Positions 55,074 through 64,000 of a stretch of DNA of 64,000 bases are shown in pieces. Numbering within the stretch: the stretch's first letter is position 1; the number at the start of each line of letters is the position of its first letter. Position numbers and translations under genes: made by a program. Under the pieces are notes generated by a model. It was not told the origin of the DNA, searched no databases, and saw nothing but the letters and a program-made list of their open reading frames with translations. The stretch is from Acheta domesticus (taxonomy: Eukaryota; Arthropoda; Insecta; Orthoptera; Gryllidae): positions 160,561,161 through 160,625,160 of the forward strand of contig JAHLJT010008446.1 in assembly GCA_031308135.1 (NCBI GenBank). Direction: 5' to 3'.

Positions 55074-56089
55074 TGTTAATTGATTTTCCAACGTTGACAT
55101 TTTTGCAGAACGTGATGCCCTGAGCTCCAGTGTCTGCCAAATGACGCCGACAAAGGAGATGGAATGTGCTCGCTATCAAAAGAATGTAGTACGACCAAAG
55201 GACTTTGTAGCGTCAATTGTTTTGTCAATTTCGTCAATTGTAGACGCAAAAAATTTTAAAAAAGACGTACTCGCGAATGTTGAAACCAGTAGCATTTCTC
55301 TAATCGCGAATGTTGGGGACTCGCGAATAACTAAATCGCGGATGTTGAGGGATTGCTGTAAAGGTATTTACTCATTAAACTGTATTATAATTCACACTGG
55401 GAAAGTTTTAGACATTTTTAACACATTGTTTTATTAGTATCTTAAAATTGTTCTTAAGATAGCATTTTCCCTTTACTCAAAATGTTTATATTCCTAGAAA
55501 CCGAGTGAATGAAATTAAAATAGTTTGAAAATACGACGCAATTAATTTTCTATTCAAACACTTTTAATGAATATACACTGTCTAGAAAAGATCTTGTAAC
55601 AACAATTTCCTATATTTCTAAATTATACATATAAAACCTTGATGACAAACTTCGATTACATTACATATTTTTGTGCTTGGGAAGCGTCTTGCACACACCT
55701 TTTCCTTATCATATCTATAATAGAAATTGTTGCGTCCAAGATATTGTTAAATCTGAACATATGAAGCAAGATAAAAAACTTTTTTGCGTATTATTACTTA
55801 CGGACTAAGGATACACTGCCACATTTCCAGACAAAACGTTCCCGTAAGCAATAAACACTTGTTTGTGCTCAATAGCACACACTTTCTCTCATTATTAGAA
55901 ACGGTTACGTAATATTACAGTACTGCACGAACCTGCATAAGTTTTTCTTACCCTGCAATTTTTTTTCTCCTCGCTGAGATTTCAGTTCGCCTCCTTAGAG
56001 TTACCACACCTAGCGCATTACCGTGACACTACTACTGGAACAGCTATACTCAACATTTCGATTCTTTAAAACCAGTGATCTTTCGCATA
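55074..56089. other. Unassigned DNA with a possible pogo/Tigger-type end
   Basis: On the minus strand TACAGCAATCCCTCAACATC begins at about 55361 and continues with two CGCGA motifs, reminiscent of pogo/Tigger terminal repeats. No opposite end was found. The rest is AT-rich and unremarkable. Confidence 0.4.
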
Positions 56090-57215
56090 TTTATAATCTG
56101 TACGATTTTAAGGATTCAGAGTTCAACGAAAAAGACGCTAAGCAATTTTGAGAGCACTTTATTCGAAGAAAACATTTAAAGAAAAAATTGAGTCCGATTT
56201 TGAGTTTCATTAATTGAATTTTTCAAAAAAATGTACACGAAATTTACTATTTTATTTAAAAAAATGTACATGACCATATTAAAAGTACTACTTTTTAGAA
56301 TAGATTTCATTAAAAAATACTCGATCATAAATATTGTAGTTTTGGAATGTTATTTTTTTGTAATTTTCAAAGTTACTGATTTTGCATATAGCATCAACTA
56401 TCACCTACGTTTTTACCGTTCTACGTTACATACCAAGAAATAATTGAAAGAAAAAAATTGGAGCAGTTTCTGAGAAATTAATTGGTAAAATTTACCTATT
56501 TCTCGCAAAATTACGCAAAAAGTACTCTTATTTTCGAAATATTAAACATGACCTTATTTTAAAATCTGTTGTTGAACAAGGAATTTTATTTAGGAAAAAT
56601 CTGTCTTAAATATTGTAGTTGAAGACGCCGAACTTTTGCAAATTTCAAAAAATCAGGAAATTCAAGGAATATAGGATCTGTACCATTTTAGACGGGTTAT
56701 CCGCTATCCGAGAATAAAGTTTCATCCAAAAATTTGAATCCATTTTGGAGAAAATTTTGAAAATGTTTNNNNNNNNNNNNNNNNNNNNNNNNNNNNNNNN
56801 NNNNNNNNNNNNNNNNNNNNNNNNNNNNNNNNNNNNNNNNNNNNNNNNNNNNNNNNNNNNNNNNNNNNTTGAGGCTTCAAGTAGAGTACTCCCAAAATTT
56901 AAAATATCCGTTTAAAACTCGTAGCACTTCGAGATAAATGGAATGAGGAATGTCGGTTTTGGAGAAAATTGGCTGAACTGTTTATGTGCTAGCGTAGATC
57001 ACAGACGGACGGACGGACAGGCATTTTGTCGTTAATTGATTTTTTGGTATCAACAAAACACGGATTCTGACTACACGTGTTGAAGTAATTCGCAATATAT
57101 GGAAACATGATATTCACTTTTTCGTTACCAGGGCCTGCAATCGTGGCAGTGATTTGTTGTACAAAATTCGCCGTTTTTCAGTGCACGATTCTCTTCTTAC
57201 GAAGGAAGAAAGTAA
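56090..57215 (+). mobile_element. LTIR family copy with internal gap
   Basis: Z modules with GAGTCCGATTTTGAG and GGAGCAGTTTCTGAGAAAT (56459), each followed by ATGACC(T/A)TATT(T/A). A 100-N gap (56769-56868) falls in this copy. Module Y follows with GGCTGAACTG, CAGACGGACGGACGGACAGG (57002-57021) and GATATTCACTTTTTCGTTACC, to the outer CGCACGATTC. Confidence 0.65.
56769..56868. other. Assembly gap (100 N)
   Basis: One hundred unknown bases, a conventional small-gap size, inside repetitive LTIR sequence. Confidence 0.99.
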
Positions 57216-57950
57216 AAACTTAGAATTCTGGAGACAACTTAGCATTCTCACTTACCCCCTATGGTCCTGGGTTCTATTAATAATATTAATCCTAGTGGAT
57301 AATTTTTATTTAAAAATATATTATTAAACTAAGCAATGAAAACTACAGAAGTCATTTCCTACATTCAGGAATATTAACGAAAAAACAATTGAATTTTTCA
57401 ATCCCGCCTCTTCTCTCCTGAGATAATGCACAAACATACACACAAAACATATCAAACTATTTTTTAAACTAAGGAGATAGAGAATATGTACGATTTTGAA
57501 ATTGGCCCAGTGCACTCTTGTGATAAGCGTTCTTTTTACTCTCCGACAAAACGGTTACGGAAATGCTGCAAAGATACGTCTGCCATAACTATTACTTTGT
57601 TTCGAATAATACCCAATATTGGACTTTAATATGTAATGTTAGTTATCCAGATGTTTTGGAAGTGTTAAACCAGAACTAATAACTTGATTAATGAATGCTG
57701 TCAGATTTCGTATTGACTGGACAAAATGGGTATAAATTTTAATAAATACGTTACAAAGCGTATTGTGCAAATGCTGGGAACACTGCAAACACATTTGATG
57801 TAATGAAAATGGACGTGGACATGCAGGAGTTGGTTCCTTGTCTGCATAGCAGAAGTGTCAAAAGTTGGGCAGTGGCGCTCGGTTCATGTGCCAGCTTCCT
57901 TACCCCACATTTCCTCTCTCCCATCCCCACCCTCATCACGGTTCCCTCTG

Positions 57951-57988
<38 letters not shown>

Positions 57989-59634
57989 ATACACATACTT
58001 CCCACTATATTTTCCCTTTATATTCGACGTAGCCAACCAGAACATTCGCCTGGAATCTTAAGTGGCACATAGTCTCCACAAGTTCTCCAAAAATTCTTTC
58101 CAAAAGCGAATATGAGAAGGATATTTATGAAATAATGTTTAAACAAATTATCTACACAAATATTATAACTAGGAAATTGCAATTAAGTCACCTTCATCAA
58201 TATCGGTGGTTCCTATCCCATAGTAGTTTTAAATAGTTTTCACTTAACTTCCTTAAACCCTGCGAAATAGCGGTTTACTGAAGTACTTGATTGCACTGAT
58301 TCGAAAGTCAACGACCACAGCCATCGTTGGGACAGAAAAGACTCACGTTTTCTGAATTGATTAGGAGTAATTACAGCAGTGATACTTCATATACCCGACA
58401 CCTAGTAGTCAGTAGTTACTATTTCCATGTGATATTGCATCAGTAAGTTTGAAATTATCCACCATGACAAATAATGTGTTAATTATATTTCAAGCCATCA
58501 ATCCACCCTACTGAATGCAATTAATAGTAAAATATATTAGGACGTTATTAAAGCTGGAATTAATAATCATTAATATCCATATTTTGAAAAACCATCGTAA
58601 TAATTAAATATTAATAATTCTATTGATATAATTGCAGCCTTGCATTTGATAGTTTTTAAATATCAAATAATACCTCAATTATTTAAACATGTTCAGAATT
58701 TAGAACCTCTGCAGTATAATCCCGCCAATAAAAGGTCTTAAAAACACTTTATGGTTACATAATCCAACTACTCTACCAGTGCTGCGACACATTTTCGTAT
58801 TTAGTAAAAGCGTGAGTAATGAGCAGAAAATCAAACTCGCTTTGTTCGTAGTTGAGGGAAGGGAGGTGGCCATCCCCAAATTAAATTCCCATAAAATGAA
58901 TACATTTAAACAAATATATTCTGTAAATCTCTTTTGTGTGCTTGGGGAAAAAGCGGTTCCTGAGAATTAATTAAACACAAAGGGAACAACGCAAAATTAT
59001 AAATTGAATAAGTAAAATGGAAGACAAGAAATGTGACCGAAGGGAAGTTTTTCCTCGAGCTTCAAGCATTTCTGTTGACAAGAGCCGCGTAGTTGTGACC
59101 AAGACGACTCGTGAACCCTTGTCATCGCTAATTTAATAAGAGAAACAGGCGAAAAGAAGATGGTGACGCGCGCGGACCGGGTGCGGTGGGCAGAAGGGAA
59201 AAGCCGAGCAGCGCCTGTCGCGACGGCTCTCCCCACACCTCAGTCGCCTCCGTCCGTGCCAACACTGCTATTACGACTTAAAAAAGATCAAAAAGTGGCA
59301 CTAGTGTGCAAGACCCAAAAGTCTAAAACAAAAGCTGACCCACGATATTTTGGCTTGTCTCATTTCTATCTAAATCATTATCTAAATCCACGTTAAGTAT
59401 CAATAACACAATCCCTTTAATAGATAAAAACTGAATATGCGGGTTAAAAGGAGTATTCATTTAGCACGGATGAATTTTTGTTATTAGTTGAATGAATAAT
59501 CTAATAATTTCTTTGGAAGAACTTTAAGAAAGAAACATTCCATTGAGCATGATTTGTCAAGTGTCAAATGCTCAGTTTTCTGAGTTTAGTCCTTTCGCAT
59601 GATAAATCGCAATTATTGAAAATTCTTGGTTGAA
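57216..59634. other. Unassigned DNA: (TC)n run and a GC-rich patch
   Basis: 57944-57987 is a CT microsatellite. 59150-59280 is a GC-rich patch with no supported gene. No other repeat or gene is recognised; open frames across the CT run are compositional. Confidence 0.5.
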
Positions 59635-60115
59635 AATGCAAGTTTTACTTTCTCGCACATACTACGTAAGGAGAAAAAGTATTGTAATCGTGCGCCGGGA
59701 AAAGGTGGAATTTTCGACAGAAAAACCCTTTTGGTCGGACCTTGGTAAGAAGAAATGGGATAAATCTTATCCTTATATAAATAAAAAATTCCACTATCAC
59801 GTTGTTCAGTCAGAATCAATATTTTGTAGGCCATTGATATCGAAAAGTCGATTACGCCAAAATATTTGTTTGTCCGTCCATCCGTCTGCTTGGGGACGAG
59901 CACTGACTACAGGCAGATGTTTTGCTGTCAATCGATTTTTCGGAATCAAGGACCTAGAAAACATGAATTCTGGGTACACCACCTGTTAGAGGTAATTTTC
60001 TCTGTATTTAACAACTGGATTCATCAACTTTTTCGTTGCCAGGGCCCGGCAATAAGGGTTTTTCTGACGAAAATTCGTCGTTTCCCGGCGCACGATTACA
60101 TACCTTTTTTCTAAG
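59635..60115. mobile_element. LTIR family foldback: two module Y ends head to head
   Basis: The left half (59635-59890) is the reverse complement of module Y: ...CGTGCGCCGGGAAAAGGTGG, GATAAATCTTATCC, ATATCGAAAAGTCGATTACG, TTTGTCCGTCCATCCGTCTG. The right half (59895-60115) is module Y in forward orientation: TTTTGCTGTCAATCGATTTT, GGATTCATCAACTTTTTCG, GGGCCCGGCAATAAGGG, CCCGGCGCACGATTACATAC. The two halves meet at the GGAC-type run near 59880, making a large imperfect inverted repeat with about 220-bp arms. Confidence 0.8.
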
Positions 60116-60289
60116 TTGGTCCCTGAAACGTCATTTGCTCAGAATCGGTTCCAAACTTTTCAACAAAAATTTGCATATAGGACCAGTTCTTTATTTTTTA
60201 ATGAAGATTTTGTCCAGCCAACAACCTGTTATCTTTTACACCCCGATGAGACGCATATTTGACTATATACTAGACCCCAACACATTTGC
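60116..60289. other. Unassigned DNA
   Basis: A short AT-rich linker between the foldback and the SINE. Nothing is recognised. Confidence 0.4.
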
Positions 60290-60486
60290 GGGCTCCTCAA
60301 TTATCACTTGCGGTCTCCTAATCTGGGATCAGCAGAACGTGCAGCCCTCCGCGACAGAACACATACATGAGAGGCAAGGGACAAACAATCATGCCCAAGG
60401 CAGGACTTCAACCCGCGGCTCTTGCGACCGAAGTACTGAGTCGGTACACGCAATTAACCAACTCGACTATCGAGGTCGGCCCATAT
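60290..60486 (-). mobile_element. tRNA-derived SINE
   Basis: The minus strand begins CCGACCTCGATAGTCGAGTTGG with an A-box-like TAGTCGAGTTGGTTAATTG, then CAAGAGCCGCGGGTTGAAGTCC (B box GGTTCAAGTCC with one change) and CTGCCTTGGGCATGATTGT. The head and the continuation match the element at 24415-24740. Confidence 0.65.
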
Positions 60487-60770
60487 CTTACTCTTCTATA
60501 GTATTCTTAGTCATATCTCACTTGTGCCATTACGGAGCCGAAAAATTGAGAAAATGTGATAAAATGTCCTTTGGGCGGCACAAGATTGCAACTAAAAAGC
60601 TAGTCCAGACTATAGAGATAAGAAAACTAACTAGTGCGAGAAGGTTTGGGCCATTCTATTGCACCACTAGTTTTTCTACATCTATTAGCAACTGGAGTTA
60701 TCCATTTTTTGTTACCAGTTTCCGACAAGTGTTTTCCGTCGCATGATTACAAAATTTTCTCTTATTTATG
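60487..60770 (-). mobile_element. LTIR family end fragment
   Basis: Plus-strand reading: CATTACGGAGCCGAAAAATTG, GGGCCATTCTATTGCACCAC, TAGCAACTGGAGTTATCCA, TTGTTACCAGTTTCCGACAA, CGCATGATTACAAAATTTTC. Same arrangement as 41588-41910: reverse module X joined to the outer terminal repeat. Confidence 0.7.
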
Positions 60771-62087
60771 AAATACAATTGCAAGGGCAAAGACATAAAA
60801 AAATTGCTTGTGCCATTTTGGGGGAACTCTCCGTATTTGCAAAATCTGCATAAATTATGTGTTGGAAAAATATTGCGTTGACACAATGCGTCGGCCCAAG
60901 TAGGTATTTTTCGATTTCTGCAGAGTAGTGGTATATGTGACGGGGAGTCAACTCGTTTGTCCTGAGTCTCGGCGCGGAAAATAATTTTTGCTGCTTGAAA
61001 ACACTTTTGCATTTTTCATGTATTAGTATAATATAGCGGAACTGTTAGAAATAATACGAGAAAGTATGTGCTGTTGTCGCGCTAATAGTTTCGATACTAG
61101 TTCGATCTGTTTTGTAAAGTAAAATAACATTTTTCTTATGTGTAGTAAATTATTTTCTCTAATAAGCAGCATTATCGGAATCCGTATTTTGCGTTCCTTA
61201 ATACCAAAAAAGTGCAATATAATAACAATTTTACTACAACAATAGAATTACTTTCTTTAATGAAGTCTGTTAATCAAAAACAGGTCTTCAAATTTGGTCA
61301 TGTTCAATTATTCGAAAATACGAGTATTTGCGAAATTCGCCTGATACATAGGCAATTTTAGAACTAAATTCTTTGGCTAGAATCTGTCAGGAATTATTTA
61401 ATCATCAGGAGTTATTTAGTTATTAGGAGAAGTTATTTCATTAGTCAATAGTTACTTCATTAGTAACAGATATGCATCAGGAGTTATTAATTATAATCTT
61501 TCTTGCGCCTTGTAAAACAATATGAACGATACGACATGGCAGATTGTATTCTCGGAATAAATTAATCAGTGTTGTCATCACTTAAAATTTGAATTTACAA
61601 CTCGCAACAAATAATTCCATTAAAATGTGGTTAACTATTATCAACCGAAAACATTTTCTGTTTTGAACAATTTTTGTGTCTCCTTCTGGTAACCCCGGCG
61701 TTTGTTTAAAAACATTCTAAATTAAATTGCTCAAGAGTTCATTCAATAATTTCTTAAATAACATGAACAATTCAAGAAATATTAGCTTTCTAATAGTGCA
61801 CGTATCAATAAGAGAAACCCACAGAAAATCTAGTCTTTTCTCTAGAATCAATACACTTATTTGAACGAACGAACATCGAAAATTATTTTTCCTAAGAGGA
61901 TTTAGTAGCAGTTGGGTTGGGGCGATCTTTGGCAACAATTTTTAAAACAAAGATAAAAGATTTTTAAAAACAAAAACTGGTGAAATTATTTTGGAAAAAA
62001 ATGATACAATATTACAGTTACTTCAGCTGGGAAAAATGCTTTCATTTTATTAATGTGTCAAATTGTGTCTCTTAAAAAATGAATTAT
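60771..62087. other. Unassigned AT-rich DNA
   Basis: No gene or repeat recognised. 61380-61500 is rich in GTTATT(T/A)-type low-complexity repeats. Confidence 0.5.
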
Positions 62088-62701
62088 TGTAGCGTCGCGA
62101 GGTGGCGCACGTGCCGTTTCGCTGGAAAGCCCGGCCTTAAGCCGGATGGGGGATGGGGGTGGAATGCGGCGGCGCCTCGCCGGCGCGCGCCGGGCAGGAA
62201 ATCCCAGCCTCAAAATAACCGGGACAACTGGGCGTGCCTGAGTGCGAGTCCATTGATGACCGCTGCTCTCTGCTGAGGGCTGGCTTGCGAGCCGTATGAC
62301 GCCCGCCGCTGGTAGAGTGGGGGACGAGCCGTGGGGTATTTATTGCGGCGCCGACATGCGCTCGCGGGATACGCTAGTGAGTCGAAAGACGTGAGGTATC
62401 TCCGTGCAACCTTGCACGTTTTGGCATCCGGCCATGTAACATCTAGTTACGGGGACTAATGTCCGACAGCTCGCACTTCGCGCAGCTTCTCATGCTCTCG
62501 AGCAGAGGCACTGGGCTCAGCCTAGGGACGGTCGCGGGGTTTCGCGGCTTAGAGAATAGAAAGGTTGCCTAAGGTTTTCAATTTTGTAACATTATCTTGT
62601 AATTTATTACTGTAAATATACTGTACATACTATTCAGAATCTGTCGTCTGTGCTTTTCATGTCCAGTACGCCACAGACTCGGAACCTTTCTTTTCTAAAA
62701 C
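62088..62701 (+). repeat. Probable 5' LTR
   Basis: About 614 bp starting TGTAGCGTCGCG, GC-rich for its first two thirds, with a TATTTATTG promoter-like stretch near 62336, ending ...CTTTTCTAAAAC just before TGGTGGCAGCGGT. The end is set by the primer-binding site rather than by a second LTR. Confidence 0.6.
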
Positions 62702-62884
62702 TGGTGGCAGCGGTTATCGTAAATTCACGCCGGGGTGCCGCAGTTTTTTTTCTAAAACTGGTAGCAGCGGTTATTGTAAACTCACGCCGGAGTGCCACAG
62801 TTTTTGTCTAAAACTGGTAGCAGCGGTTATTGTAAACTCACGCCGGAGTGCCACAGTTTTTTGTCTAAAACTGGTAGCAGCGGT
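62702..62884 (+). promoter_or_regulatory. Primer-binding site repeated four times
   Basis: TGGTGGCAGCGGT (62702-62714) is complementary to the 3' end expected of a tRNA-Leu of the GGTAGCG...CCGCTGCCA type plus CCA. Variants with TGGTAGCAGCGGT recur at 62759, 62815 and 62872, each in a ~57-bp unit that also holds TCTAAAAC and CACGCC(G/T)G. Only the first is an exact match to the inferred tRNA end; the others have one mismatch. Confidence 0.75.
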
Positions 62885-63231
62885 TATAGTACATGCACGC
62901 TGGAGTTACAGCAGATTAAAGACTCACGTCTGGGCTCGTTAGTAGCAGTCAGCTTTGTGGAAGCAATTACTACGTTCGTAACGAACGGGGAACGCGGAAG
63001 CCTGCAACAGCATCCGCGAGAACATTAGCGCGGCATCAGAGCCATCGGTGCACGCTGATCAATTAGAATAGTACGCGTAAAGACAGTGTACCGCAGTTAA
63101 AGGTGCACACGCGTCGTAATTACGTGGCGCCGGCAGAGTCGTGCACGCCACGAGAAACCGAAAGTGCGGTAATTCGGTACGGTAGTTTCGGGGCGGTACA
63201 ATCCGACTCGGAACCTTTCTTTTCTAAAACT

Positions 63232-63316
63232 TGGAACTGGAATTGGTATTGGTACTGGAACTGGAGCTGGAACTGGTACTGGAACTGGAGCTGGTATTGG
63301 TACTGGCACTGGAAGG
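63232..63316 (+). repeat. GGWAYT hexamer minisatellite in the gypsy leader
   Basis: About 14 hexamers of the forms GGAACT, GGTATT, GGTACT and GGAGCT. All three frames are open through the array, so it is not evidence for coding. It starts immediately after a 27-bp sequence (63205-63231) identical to 62676-62702 at the LTR/PBS junction. Confidence 0.85.
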
Positions 63317-63497
63317 AGACATCCCGGACGGACCAGAACGAGAGGAAGGAAGGAGGCCAGAACACCGGATCCAGAAGGCGCTGGCGCTCACGCGACACCG
63401 AGGTCAACTGAACGTAAGTGTGTTTTTTGTACTGGCCGGGGATCAATTCAGGCAAAATGTCTTTCTTAGCGGGTTATAGGAAAGAGGTGCTTGTTAG

Positions 63498-64000
63498 AGT
63501 CGCGACGGAGATGGGGGAAACGTGGAAGGGAACGAGACGATAGTTAGATTAAAATCTATCAACACGGGAAGCGAGCAGTACGATGAAATATTCGTGAAAC
63601 AACTTGCTGATCAGGAGAAAGAACAGGTCGCAGAAGCACGCGAACTTGAATTAAAAGAGCAGGAAAGATTACACGAACTCGAACAACGGCAGTACGAACT
63701 CGAACGGCTGAAATTAGCTAATCAGGCTACCTCGCGCGAATCTTTAGGTAGTAGAGATTCGGGAAACAGAAGTAGTATCCGTATCAGCCATGTTATGGAT
63801 AAATTCAAAGGCGAAGGTGAGGATATTACCTTGTTTTTAAGTGTATTTGAGGCGCATGCTCGTCAGCTCGACATTGCGCCGGTAGAATGGGTCAGTCAAT
63901 TAATGGGATTGCTTCCCAATGAAATAAATACATGGTTAGTTGTAGGATCAGATTCTTCAGAGCAGGATTATAATCAAATCAAAACGCAGCTTTTGGATAT
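63498..64000 (+). pseudogene. Ty3/gypsy gag, N-terminal part, probably frameshifted near its start
   Basis: The frame is open from just after a TAG (63495-63497) to the window edge. It begins with a short acidic stretch, then a strongly charged coiled coil (about 63600-63735; KEQERLHELEQRQYELERLK), a Ser-rich linker, and a capsid-like region (VMDKFKGEGEDITLFLSVFE, WVSQLMGLLPNEINTWL) typical of gypsy Gag in arthropods, where it forms the particle. There is no ATG in frame before 63799. An ATG at 63511 lies one base out of frame next to a run of five G. One extra G would join it to this frame, so a one-base deletion is likely. Confidence 0.7.

Larger units (their letters stand above)
62088..64000 (+). 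mobile_element. Ty3/gypsy-type LTR retrotransposon, 5' end (runs off window)
   Basis: A GC-rich LTR (from TGTAGCGTCGCG at 62088 to about 62701) is followed at once by a primer-binding site, a leader with tandem repeats and a gag frame. The start is inferred from the TG and the composition change. Without the 3' LTR neither the LTR length nor the target duplication can be confirmed. The gag capsid-like region supports Ty3/gypsy rather than BEL or Copia. Pol would lie beyond the window edge. Confidence 0.75.

Noticed and set aside
55260..55366. pogo/Tigger-type element
   Set aside because: One end-like sequence with CGCGA motifs is suggestive, but no second end or transposase was seen.
57751..58072. 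Ser/Leu-rich or Arg/Glu-rich small proteins
   Set aside because: They derive from the (TC)n microsatellite read in different frames.
63097..63479. Low-complexity proteins of Glu/Leu/Val, Trp/Asn/Tyr or Pro/Val dipeptides
   Set aside because: They are translations of the hexamer minisatellite in different frames. The array is in the retrotransposon leader.

Overview
The window looks like intergenic DNA from a large, repeat-rich animal genome, most likely an arthropod and probably an insect. The evidence is the repertoire: Dong/R4-like, CR1-like, Jockey-like and I-like non-LTR retrotransposons, tRNA-derived SINEs, piggyBac-style TTAA elements and a Ty3/gypsy element. The background is AT-rich with a few GC-rich islands. 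I found no convincing host protein-coding gene, no rRNA and no intact tRNA. Two N runs (23228-24227 and 56769-56868) are assembly gaps. The species cannot be fixed from the sequence alone.

Layout. 1-3988: anonymous AT-rich DNA with one GC-rich block. 3989-16593: a 12.6 kb block of four retrotransposons separated only by (ATT)n microsatellite. On the minus strand these are a near-complete Dong/R4-like element (7761-11927), a second subfamily (4377-7687) and a 3' stub (4070-4352); on the plus strand there is a full-length CR1-like element (11961-16527). 16594-19560: a GC-rich patch and a decayed Jockey-like copy carrying a palindrome. 19560-31100: mostly a long-terminal-inverted-repeat family with no visible coding capacity (called LTIR here), with a piggyBac-like element carrying a long hairpin, SINEs and the large gap. 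31100-35570: a Dong/R4-like fragment and the 5' half of an I-like LINE. 35573-41590: a second microsatellite-linked block with two Dong/R4-like copies on the plus strand meeting a CR1-like copy tail to tail. 42360-48138: an LTIR copy split by a full-length Jockey-like element with an 11-bp target duplication. 48139-52170: the 3' half of an I-like LINE interrupted twice by one ~1 kb non-coding element. 52700-55370: small DNA-transposon-like elements, two with TTAA ends. 56090-60770: more LTIR copies, one in head-to-head foldback form, and a SINE. 62088-64000: the 5' end of a Ty3/gypsy-type element (LTR, primer-binding-site array, gag) running off the window.

How the parts fit together. The coherent signals are (1) an apparent preference of restriction-like-endonuclease LINEs for TAA trinucleotide repeats, which stacks copies head to tail and against the (ATT)n tails of CR1-type elements; (2) a little-characterised LTIR family that serves as a landing pad for other elements, so its paralogous copies provide empty sites that confirm insertion boundaries; and (3) three unrelated-looking short elements bounded by TTAA, each with palindromes near its ends. 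Nearly every coding region is broken. The most intact are the CR1-like ORF1, the Dong/R4-like copy at 7761-11927 and the 432-codon C-terminal frame at 37927-39225.
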